DNA of 6,819 bases from Bacillota bacterium (GTDB taxonomy: Bacteria; Bacillota; Clostridia; Peptostreptococcales; Thermotaleaceae), in the NCBI GenBank assembly GCA_023623095.1, contig JAMNXX010000186.1, forward strand, positions 1-6,819, given 5' to 3'. Each line of letters opens with the position of its first letter. Position 1 is the first letter of the stretch. Positions 1 through 5,648 of the stretch are shown one piece after another. A program made the position numbers and the translations under genes. The notes below the pieces were generated by a model, which saw nothing but the letters and a program-made list of their open reading frames with translations, was not told the DNA's origin and ran no database searches.

Positions 1-105
1 ATTTTTGATTCCCAAAATGTTTAGCCCATTGCTTGCTGTTTTCATATGCGTATATATGCCTGTTTGATAAACGGATTTCGACTGAGATTTCAGGAGGGTT
101 GCCGG
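1..105. other. unassigned flank upstream of recG
   Basis: This stretch contains no gene I can identify. The plus-strand frames stop at 6-8, 22-24 and 65-67, so at most a few C-terminal codons of an upstream gene could be present, and none of the possible tails is recognisable. The recG frame is open back to an ATG at 46, but that extension has no ribosome binding site and does not resemble the RecG N-terminus. A minus-strand frame is free of stops here and runs on into the start of recG, but it has no start codon or family resemblance that I can see. Confidence 0.5.
92..98 (+). promoter_or_regulatory. ribosome binding site that fixes the recG start
   Basis: AGGAGGG lies 7-8 bases before the ATG at 106. 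It matches the anti-Shine-Dalgarno sequence strongly and selects ATG 106 over the in-frame ATG at 46, which has no comparable purine-rich site. Confidence 0.85.
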
Positions 106-2172
106 ATGAATCAATTAAAAAAGTCTGTTCAATATGTGAAGAATGTCGGCCCGAAGAGAAAAATGATTTTAGAAAAAATGGGGATAATAACTGTTGAGGA
201 TCTATTGTATTCTTTTCCAAGGGAATATGAAGATCGCAGAAGGATTCAAGATCTTTCTCAAGTAAAAGATGGTGAAAAAGCTTTTGTGAAAGTGATTGTA
301 TATGGGAAAGTGCAGCAGAATATCACAAAAAAAGGGCAGAAAATTTTTAGAGTTCCCATTCGAGATCGTTCTGCAAAAGGATATGCGCTTTTTTATAATA
401 CCCCATTTGTTAAAAATATATTTAGAATCGGCAGTGAGGTGTATCTATACGGCCAGATAAGCAGAGCAATTGATCAAATATATATAAACCATCCTACTTA
501 TATTTTTCAAAAAGATATAAAAGAATCGGAAACTCCGGCAAAAATCATGCCTGTTTATCAACTGGCAGATGGAATTTCCCAGAAGGAGAGAGCGAGGATA
601 CAAGAAAATGCATTGCAGCAGTTTGAAGATTGCTTACAGGAATTTCTACCAGAAGATATTCTAGAAAGAAATCGCCTTTGTAGACTTCCTTATGCTTTAT
701 CAAATATCCATTTTCCTAAAACTTTGCAGGCGTTGAAGGAAGCAAGATATCGGCTTATTTTTGACGAGCTGTTTCTTCTTCAGCTTGGCCTTTTGCTAAT
801 AAAAAATTATTATGAGAGAAAAGGAAAAGGGATTGCATTTAATGTTCCAGCCAGTGTAAGCCCCCTTATTGAATCCCTTCCTTTTCAGCTGACGGATGCG
901 CAAAAAAAAGTTCTTCAGGAAATTCAAAATGATATGGAGAGCAATAAGGTAATGAACCGGCTTGTGCAAGGGGATGTAGGATCCGGGAAAACAATTATTG
1001 CTTTGATTGCTCTATATAAAGCGGTTTTAAATGGTTATCAGGGAGCTTTGATGGCGCCAACTGAAATTTTGGCGCAGCAGCATTTTCATTCAGCACGGCA
1101 ATGGCTTGCACCGCTTGGTGTTCGTATCGCATTGTTATCAGGAAGCCTATCGAAAAAGGAAAAAGAAAAGGTACTGCATGAAATTCAAAATGGAGAGATC
1201 GATTTAGCGATTGGAACGCATGCGTTGATTCAGGATGCCGTTTCTTTTAAAAAATTAGGGCTCGTTGTTACTGATGAACAGCACCGATTTGGAGTTAGGC
1301 AAAGAAACCTTTTGACTGAAAAGGGACTTAGACCGGATGTTTTGGTAATGACAGCAACTCCTATACCGAGAACGCTTGCACTGATATTATACGGAGATTT
1401 GGATATATCCATCATTGATACGCTGCCGCCCGGAAGGAAGAAAATAAAAACCCGATGCATTTCAGAGAAGCAGCGCCAACAAGCATATCAATTTGTACGC
1501 CAACAGATTCAAAAGGGCAGACAAGCTTATGTGATTGCCCCCCTCATAGAGAATTCAGAGGTCATCAATGCACATTCTGCTATCGAGCTGTATCATGAGT
1601 TGAAAGAAAAGATTTTTCCGGATATTCGTATTGCACTGCTGCATGGAAAAATGAAATGGGATGAGAAGGAATTTGTTATGCGCCAATTTCAATCAGGAGA
1701 AGTTCAACTGCTTGTATCGACAACAGTAGTTGAAGTTGGGGTTCATGTGCCAAACGCAACAGTTATGCTGATAGAAAACAGCGAAAGATTTGGGTTGGCA
1801 CAATTACATCAATTAAGAGGAAGAGTTGGTAGAGGAAGTAAACAATCTTATTGCATTTTAGTGAATAATAGTAATGATCCATTGACCATTCAAAGGCTGA
1901 AAACATTAGAGCAAGTCCATGATGGTTTTGCAGTTGCAGAAAAGGATTTGGAATTGAGAGGACCCGGAGAGTTTTTTGGACTGCGGCAACACGGATTGCC
2001 TGAGTTTAAAATTGCAAATCTTTTTAAGCATGTAAAGATATTAAAGCAGGCTCAAAAAGAGGCATTTTATTTAATACAGGAAGATAGAAATTTATCATTG
2101 GATAAAAACATTCCTTTAAAAAATAAAATCATGGATCAGTTTGGCGATTTATTTGATCAAATTGGCCTTTAA
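106..2172 (+). CDS. recG: ATP-dependent DNA helicase RecG
   Basis: RecG is a cytoplasmic superfamily 2 translocase that regresses stalled replication forks and drives branch migration of Holliday junctions during repair. The product is 688 residues from ATG 106, close to the usual 680-700. An N-terminal wedge/OB region (about 50-190) and a linker with LPYALSNIHFP (194-204) come before the helicase core. The core has Walker A GDVGSGKT (289-296), motif Ia APTEILAQQH (317-326), motif II DEQH (390-393), motif III TATPIPRT (416-423) and motif VI QLRGRVGRG (569-577). The TRG-type motif characteristic of RecG follows, with RGPGEFFGLRQHG at 618-630. All catalytic motifs look intact and there is no frameshift. 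One oddity is motif V, which reads VGVHVPNA where RecG proteins usually have Asp in place of His. The start is set by AGGAGGG at 92-98. No clear terminator follows in the 94 bases before the SASP gene. Confidence 0.97.
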   Translation: MNQLKKSVQYVKNVGPKRKMILEKMGIITVEDLLYSFPREYEDRRRIQDLSQVKDGEKAFVKVIVYGKVQQNITKKGQKIFRVPIRDRSAKGYALFYNTPFVKNIFRIGSEVYLYGQISRAIDQIYINHPTYIFQKDIKESETPAKIMPVYQLADGISQKERARIQENALQQFEDCLQEFLPEDILERNRLCRLPYALSNIHFPKTLQALKEARYRLIFDELFLLQLGLLLIKNYYERKGKGIAFNVPASVSPLIESLPFQLTDAQKKVLQEIQNDMESNKVMNRLVQGDVGSGKTIIALIALYKAVLNGYQGALMAPTEILAQQHFHSARQWLAPLGVRIALLSGSLSKKEKEKVLHEIQNGEIDLAIGTHALIQDAVSFKKLGLVVTDEQHRFGVRQRNLLTEKGLRPDVLVMTATPIPRTLALILYGDLDISIIDTLPPGRKKIKTRCISEKQRQQAYQFVRQQIQKGRQAYVIAPLIENSEVINAHSAIELYHELKEKIFPDIRIALLHGKMKWDEKEFVMRQFQSGEVQLLVSTTVVEVGVHVPNATVMLIENSERFGLAQLHQLRGRVGRGSKQSYCILVNNSNDPLTIQRLKTLEQVHDGFAVAEKDLELRGPGEFFGLRQHGLPEFKIANLFKHVKILKQAQKEAFYLIQEDRNLSLDKNIPLKNKIMDQFGDLFDQIGL

Positions 2173-2266
2173 ATGAAATTACCATTCCATTACATGAAAT
2201 CTAAAATGTTCTAGATATAATTTTGAGAATTCGGGATAGATTAATAGTATAACAGGAGGTGAGAAA

Positions 2267-2482
2267 ATGGCAAACAACAATACAAATCAAAAAGTAGTCC
2301 CTGAAGCAAAAGCTGCTTTAAACGCTATGAAGCTTGAAATTGCCAATGAATTGGGACTAAACAACTATCAAAATGTTGATAAGGGCAACCTCACATCAAG
2401 ACAAAATGGTTATGTAGGCGGATATATGACAAAAAGATTAGTAGAAATGGCTGAAAAGCAATTAAGTGGAAGACAAATTTAA
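2267..2482 (+). CDS. alpha/beta-type small acid-soluble spore protein (SASP)
   Basis: Proteins of this family coat and protect DNA in the dormant spore, shifting it to an A-like form, and are degraded by the GPR protease at germination to supply amino acids. The 71-residue product matches the family from end to end. It has KLEIANELGL at 22-31, the first signature, which contains the GPR cleavage region with the expected cut after Glu24. The second signature is RQNGYVGGYMTKRLV at 45-59, followed by MAEKQL. The extreme N-terminus is Asn-rich and variable, as is common in the family. A strong AGGAGGT at 2254-2260 sits 6 bases before the ATG, fitting a highly expressed protein. Forespore (sigma-G) control is expected from family knowledge, but I could not find a convincing sigma-G promoter in the 94 bases upstream. 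The gene ends in its own hairpin terminator, so it is probably monocistronic. Which ssp paralogue it is cannot be told from the window. Confidence 0.96.
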   Translation: MANNNTNQKVVPEAKAALNAMKLEIANELGLNNYQNVDKGNLTSRQNGYVGGYMTKRLVEMAEKQLSGRQI

Positions 2483-2487
2483 TATAT

Positions 2488-2533
2488 ATAAAAAATAAAG
2501 AAGAGATATTCATATCTCTTCTTTATTTTTTAT
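2488..2533 (+). terminator. Rho-independent terminator after the SASP gene
   Basis: Arms 2488-2509 and 2512-2533 are perfectly complementary over 22 bases, with the centre at 2510-2511, so the real loop is probably about 4 bases. The inner part carries the GAAGAG/CTCTTC core. The outer part is an A tract on the left and a T tract on the right, so the structure could also stop transcription coming from the other direction. It starts 5 bases after the SASP stop codon and separates that gene from the rsmD unit. Confidence 0.92.
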
Positions 2534-2627
2534 CTTTAATGGATATAACTATTTAAAAATCTGAAAGAAGAATACTAAATAGATAGATACTTTCATGAAA
2601 CGATGATAAAAAATTTTGAATAATGTT

Positions 2628-2656
2628 TTGTTTATGATTTCTGTATATGCTAAAAT
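2628..2656 (+). promoter_or_regulatory. sigma-A-type promoter for rsmD-coaD
   Basis: A -35 element TTGTTT (2628-2633) is followed by a 17-base spacer and a -10 element TAAAAT (2651-2656). TG at 2648-2649 forms an extended -10. The -10 matches the consensus at 5 of 6 bases and the -35 at 3 of 6, and spacing is optimal. The predicted start is near 2663, giving a leader of about 20 bases. It would drive rsmD, coaD and the downstream coiled-coil gene, since no terminator is seen between them. The call rests on motif matching only. Confidence 0.65.
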
Positions 2657-2666
2657 ATAGGTATTG

Positions 2667-2673
2667 AAAGGAG
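2667..2673 (+). promoter_or_regulatory. ribosome binding site that decides the rsmD start
   Basis: AAAGGAG is followed by two ATG codons only four bases apart, at 2678 and 2682. The second is in the rsmD frame at an 8-base spacing and begins the family-typical MRVISG. The first is out of frame, too close at 4 bases, and opens a 27-codon reading frame ending at 2761. Confidence 0.75.
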
Positions 2674-2681
2674 CGGGATGA

Positions 2682-3242
2682 ATGAGGGTTATCTCAGGTG
2701 CCTCGAAGGGGAAAGTGCTCAAAATCCCAAAAGGACTTCATACAAGACCTACTTCAGATAAAGTAAAGGAAGCATTATTTAGCATGATTCATTTTCATAT
2801 ACCAGGAAGTATTGTTTTAGATCTGTTTTCCGGGACAGGCAGTTTGGGAATAGAAGCTTTAAGCAGAGGGGCAGAGAAGGCCTATTTTGTAGACAATCAT
2901 CCAAAAAGTATACAAACGATAAAAGAAAATATTCATTCTACAGGTTATGGTTCAAAAAGTGTTGTTTTATTTTGCGATGCTCAAAAAGCGATTCAAAAAT
3001 TGGTATCTGCAGATGAACAGATAGATATTGTTTTCATGGACCCTCCCTACCATGAAAACCTTATATTACCATGCATTTATACAATGATTGAAAAAAAACT
3101 ATTAAAAAAGACAGGGCTTCTTATCATTGAACATGATCAGAAAGAAAAGTTGCCGGAATGCATTGATATTCTTTCTAAAATAAAGGAAAAAAGATATGGA
3201 AACACACGGATTACGATTTATGCAGAGGAGGAAAAAAGATGA
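2682..3242 (+). CDS. rsmD: 16S rRNA (guanine(966)-N(2))-methyltransferase RsmD
   Basis: RsmD transfers a methyl group from S-adenosylmethionine to N2 of G966 (E. coli numbering) in 16S rRNA during assembly of the small ribosomal subunit. The 186-residue product is the usual length. Its N-terminus [13 protein letters not shown] and the segment [13 protein letters not shown] (21-33) are typical of the family. The SAM-binding motif I is [19 protein letters not shown] (46-64). An acidic residue at the end of the second strand (Asp71) is positioned to bind the ribose of SAM. The catalytic DPPY motif of N-methyltransferases is at 120-123. It is the first gene of a tight unit behind the promoter at 2628-2656. 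Its stop overlaps the coaD start by 4 bases (ATGA), suggesting translational coupling. The rsmD-coaD pairing is very common in Firmicutes (ylbH-ylbI in B. subtilis). Confidence 0.96.
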   Translation: MRVISGASKGKVLKIPKGLHTRPTSDKVKEALFSMIHFHIPGSIVLDLFSGTGSLGIEALSRGAEKAYFVDNHPKSIQTIKENIHSTGYGSKSVVLFCDAQKAIQKLVSADEQIDIVFMDPPYHENLILPCIYTMIEKKLLKKTGLLIIEHDQKEKLPECIDILSKIKEKRYGNTRITIYAEEEKR

Positions 3243-3724
3243 AAATAGCTTTGTACCCAGGGACTTTTGATCCAGTTACAAATGGACATATCGATATCAT
3301 AAAAAGGGCTTCCCGATTGATTGACAAAGTAATCGTAGGAGTATTGCATAATCCTGCGAAAAAGCCTTTTTTTACAGTACAGGAAAGAATAGATTTGCTG
3401 AAAGCTGTAACGAGCAATATGGAGAATGTGGAGGTCGATAGTTTTTCAGGGTTGTTAGTGGATTATGTAAAGCAGAGAAAGATAGATGTGATCATAAGGG
3501 GATTACGAGCAGTATCTGATTTTGAATATGAATTTCAAATGGCTTTGATGAATCGAAAGCTAAATCCTGAAGTAGAGACCTTTTTCATGATGACCAGTAC
3601 AGAATATTCCTATTTGAGCTCAAGCATCGTAAAAGAAGTCTTTCAACATAATGGCTGTATTGATGGCTTGGTCCCGGATGTAGTGATTAAAGCCATGGAA
3701 AAAAACAATTATAAAATCATATAG
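3239..3724 (+). CDS. coaD: phosphopantetheine adenylyltransferase (CoaD)
   Basis: CoaD catalyses the penultimate step of coenzyme A synthesis: ATP + 4'-phosphopantetheine gives dephospho-CoA + pyrophosphate, in the cytoplasm. The 161 residues are the standard length. The nucleotidyltransferase motif reads [10 protein letters not shown] (8-17), with the (T/H)xGH element TNGH at 14-17. The family-specific [12 protein letters not shown] starts at Arg87, and the C-terminal SSSIVKEV (127-134) is the nucleotide-binding ISS-type motif. All expected active-site residues are present. The ATG overlaps the rsmD stop codon, and its AGGAGG (3226-3231) lies inside the end of rsmD, 7 bases upstream, so the two genes should be co-translated. 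Confidence 0.97.
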   Translation: MKIALYPGTFDPVTNGHIDIIKRASRLIDKVIVGVLHNPAKKPFFTVQERIDLLKAVTSNMENVEVDSFSGLLVDYVKQRKIDVIIRGLRAVSDFEYEFQMALMNRKLNPEVETFFMMTSTEYSYLSSSIVKEVFQHNGCIDGLVPDVVIKAMEKNNYKII

Positions 3725-3735
3725 GGGGAAAGAAT

Positions 3736-4182
3736 ATGGGTATACTGGATTTATTGGATGAGATTGAAGATATTCTGGAAAACAGCTCTTCTATTCCTTT
3801 TTCGGGGAAGGCATTGATCGATCGGGAAGAGTTATTAGAAATTATAAAAGAAATTAGAATTCAGCTTCCAGATGAAGTAAAACAAGCACAGTGGATTAAA
3901 GAAGAAAGGCAGCGCATTTTGGTCGAAGCGCAGAAAGAAGCAGATACGATGATAGAGGATACAAAAATACATATTGAAGAAATGATAGAAAAAAATGAGC
4001 TCACGAAAATGGCTCAGAAAAGATCAGAAGAAATCATTTTGCAGGCTCAGACAAATGCAAAAGAGATTCGCTTGGGAGCGAGACAATATGCCGATCAATT
4101 ATTAGCGAGTGTAGAAAATGATCTCAATCAATTATTAAATACTGTAAAAGAGAATCGGAAAGAGTTAAAGAGCATGGAATGA
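3736..4182 (+). CDS. conserved coiled-coil protein of unknown function
   Basis: This 148-residue protein resembles small proteins found near coaD in clostridial genomes, often labelled loosely as 'ATPase' or ATP-synthase-subunit-like. It has no Walker A or other nucleotide-binding motif, so that label is unsupported here. A short N-terminal helix (MGILDLLDEIEDILEN) leads to a well-ordered-looking region SSIPFSGKALIDREELLEII (18-37). After LPDE (44-47), a long, highly charged helical stretch runs to the C-terminus, with QAQWIKEERQRILVEAQKEA at 50-69 and NAKEIRLGARQYADQLL at 107-123. The composition (Glu, Lys, Gln, Ala, regular Ile/Leu) suggests a coiled coil like that of DivIVA or the F-type ATPase b subunit. 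There is no signal peptide or membrane segment. GGGGGA at 3724-3729 is the ribosome binding site. It starts 11 bases after coaD and is probably the last gene of that unit. The gene looks intact, and its function is unknown. Confidence 0.85.
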   Translation: MGILDLLDEIEDILENSSSIPFSGKALIDREELLEIIKEIRIQLPDEVKQAQWIKEERQRILVEAQKEADTMIEDTKIHIEEMIEKNELTKMAQKRSEEIILQAQTNAKEIRLGARQYADQLLASVENDLNQLLNTVKENRKELKSME

Positions 4183-4237
4183 TCTTTTGCATCCTCTTAA
4201 TCGATGTAGATTCAGAGCTTATATAAAATTTTTTGTT

Positions 4238-5539
4238 TTAATGAAAGATTTTATTTTTACATTTTCCTATCCAAGCGAAACAAAATAAGATGATTTGTGA
4301 AATCAATGCGATAGCGATAAATGTTATGGTGATAATACAGAACAATTGCGATGAAAAGATAATTTTTTCCGTCCAAGCCGGAAGGAATGGTTGGCTTGTG
4401 AGCATGTGGAAAAATACCGTTTTGCTGTTTTCAAAAACGATATAAGAAAATGGGATAACCAATAGGGCCCAAATGGCACTTAAAATCGAATGCAATAATT
4501 TCGAAAAAATATAAATGCCAATACTTAAATCAGTTTTACTGATAAATCCTGCAGCTTGCGCATGAATTGAAAATCCACTCCATGAAATGATCATGCTGGA
4601 TAATACTGCTTGTTGAACAAATGAAATTGATGGTGTTTCAGAAAGAATTTTACAACCGATCGTTATCTCAAGGGCTCCACTTACCATTGCTCGAAAAGCA
4701 TCTGGGTGTATACCTAAAAAAGAAAAAGGCATCGATATTGAAGAAGCGATGAAGTCTATCAATCCAATCGATGATAAAATTTCTATTATCACTGAAAAGA
4801 GGATGATAAATCCACCTAAAAATAAAAGCGTCTCGACAGAATGCTTTACGGATGCACTTAATAAGTTACTGAAATTCGTACTGTTTTTGAAAGTTTGAAA
4901 CATTTTATGCAAAGCTTTTCCCATGTATTTGGTAGAGAAATTTTGCCTAAGAGAAATTTTTTGATCAAATCCATAAAATCGAAATATCATTCCTGTTGTG
5001 AGTGCGCTAAGATAATGCGCAATAGACAGCACAAATCCAAGTTGTGGATTATGAAACATCCCGACAGCGACTGCACCAATCATAAAAAGAGGGCCAGATG
5101 TACTACAAAAAGAGAGCAGCCTTTGACCTTCTATTTTTGTAAGTCGATTTTGGCTTCTTAACTGTGTAGTTAATTTAACACCAACAGGATAACCCGATGT
5201 GATGCTCATGACAAATATAAAAGAACCTTCTCCGGGAACTTTAAAAATAGGGCGAATAATGGGTTCTAAGAGTGTTCCAATAAATTCAATCACGCCCAAT
5301 CCAATTAATAATTCCGAGCCGATAAAAAAAGGAAGCAATGCTGGGAAAACGATATAAAACCATGTATTTATTCCTGTTTTAGCAGCTTCAAATGATTGTT
5401 GCGGATATCGGATGATATGGATAATGAGGAAGCAGGTAACAAAAATCAATAAACAATAACGAATCAAATAAAAAAACTTTGTGTTCCTGAATCGGAAAAA
5501 TAGGTATATGCTGATTGCAAGGATAAACCAAAATGTCAT
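4238..5539 (-). CDS. ylbJ: sporulation integral membrane protein YlbJ
   Basis: YlbJ is a polytopic membrane protein with a nucleoside-recognition (Gate)-type fold. In B. subtilis it belongs to the mother-cell sigma-E regulon and is needed for spore cortex formation. Its transported or sensed substrate is not known. The 433-residue product has hydrophobic segments near 2-18, 24-43, 60-90, 105-120, 145-162, 166-187, 237-260, 308-330, 340-369 and 398-423. Family motifs are visible: WFYIVFPALLPFFIGSELL (60-78), SGYPVGVKL (115-123), FCSTSGPLFMIG (144-155), SGALEITIGCK (287-297) and SWSGFSIHAQ (319-328). The start at 5539 has GGGAGG at 5548-5553 (minus strand), 8 bases upstream. The gene is downstream of tmcAL on the same strand with a 109-base gap holding a possible sigma-E promoter. 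It converges on the coaD unit with no clear terminator between. It is slightly longer than the B. subtilis protein. Confidence 0.92.
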   Translation of the reverse strand: MTFWFILAISIYLFFRFRNTKFFYLIRYCLLIFVTCFLIIHIIRYPQQSFEAAKTGINTWFYIVFPALLPFFIGSELLIGLGVIEFIGTLLEPIIRPIFKVPGEGSFIFVMSITSGYPVGVKLTTQLRSQNRLTKIEGQRLLSFCSTSGPLFMIGAVAVGMFHNPQLGFVLSIAHYLSALTTGMIFRFYGFDQKISLRQNFSTKYMGKALHKMFQTFKNSTNFSNLLSASVKHSVETLLFLGGFIILFSVIIEILSSIGLIDFIASSISMPFSFLGIHPDAFRAMVSGALEITIGCKILSETPSISFVQQAVLSSMIISWSGFSIHAQAAGFISKTDLSIGIYIFSKLLHSILSAIWALLVIPFSYIVFENSKTVFFHMLTSQPFLPAWTEKIIFSSQLFCIITITFIAIALISQIILFCFAWIGKCKNKIFH

Positions 5540-5577
5540 AAAAGATTCCTCCCAATGTGCTGCCTATATTTATATAT

Positions 5578-5608
5578 ATTGTATTTGCTTTTTTTTAGTA
5601 CAAATTTA
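5578..5608 (-). promoter_or_regulatory. candidate sigma-E promoter for ylbJ
   Basis: Read on the minus strand, AATACAAT (5585 to 5578) matches the sigma-E -10 consensus CATACAMT at 7 of 8 positions. TAAATTT (5608 to 5602) is a looser match to the -35 element, with a 16-base spacer that is slightly long. The predicted start lies near 5570, about 30 bases before the ylbJ ATG. The call is plausible because YlbJ is a sigma-E product in Bacillus, but the region is AT-rich and chance matches are likely. Confidence 0.4.
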
Positions 5609-5648
5609 AATGAACAGCAACGAATGCTTTTTTATGAGGAATCATCAT

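Noticed and set aside
29..56. Possible recG promoter TTGCTT-N16-TATATA
   Set aside because: Both boxes match the consensus weakly, and AT-rich sequence gives such hits often.
46..105. N-terminal extension of recG by 20 residues from ATG 46
   Set aside because: There is no ribosome binding site before 46, the extra residues do not resemble RecG, and AGGAGGG at 92-98 places the start at 106.
1..180. Stop-free minus-strand frame running from inside recG to the left edge
   Set aside because: It has no start codon or ribosome binding site, overlaps the secure recG start, and its translation matches no family I know.
1230..1460. Minus-strand open frame inside recG
   Set aside because: It is antisense to conserved helicase motifs and shows no family features, so it is a shadow frame.
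2192..2221. Possible SASP promoter: sigma-G-like ACATG/GATATAA, or a sigma-A-like TATAAT at 2216-2221
   Set aside because: The sigma-G boxes each miss key positions, and the TATAAT lacks a -35 element at proper distance.
2591..2600. 10-bp palindrome TTTCATGAAA upstream of the rsmD promoter as an operator
   Set aside because: It is short, AT-rich, single-copy and lies 27 bases before the -35 box; chance is a sufficient explanation.
2534..2627. Riboswitch or small RNA between the SASP terminator and the rsmD promoter
   Set aside because: There are no conserved riboswitch motifs or strong hairpins. The region lies upstream of the predicted transcription start and is AT-rich with a short GATA repeat.
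4895..5161. Plus-strand open frame inside ylbJ
   Set aside because: It is antisense to conserved YlbJ motifs, has no recognisable features and is a shadow frame.
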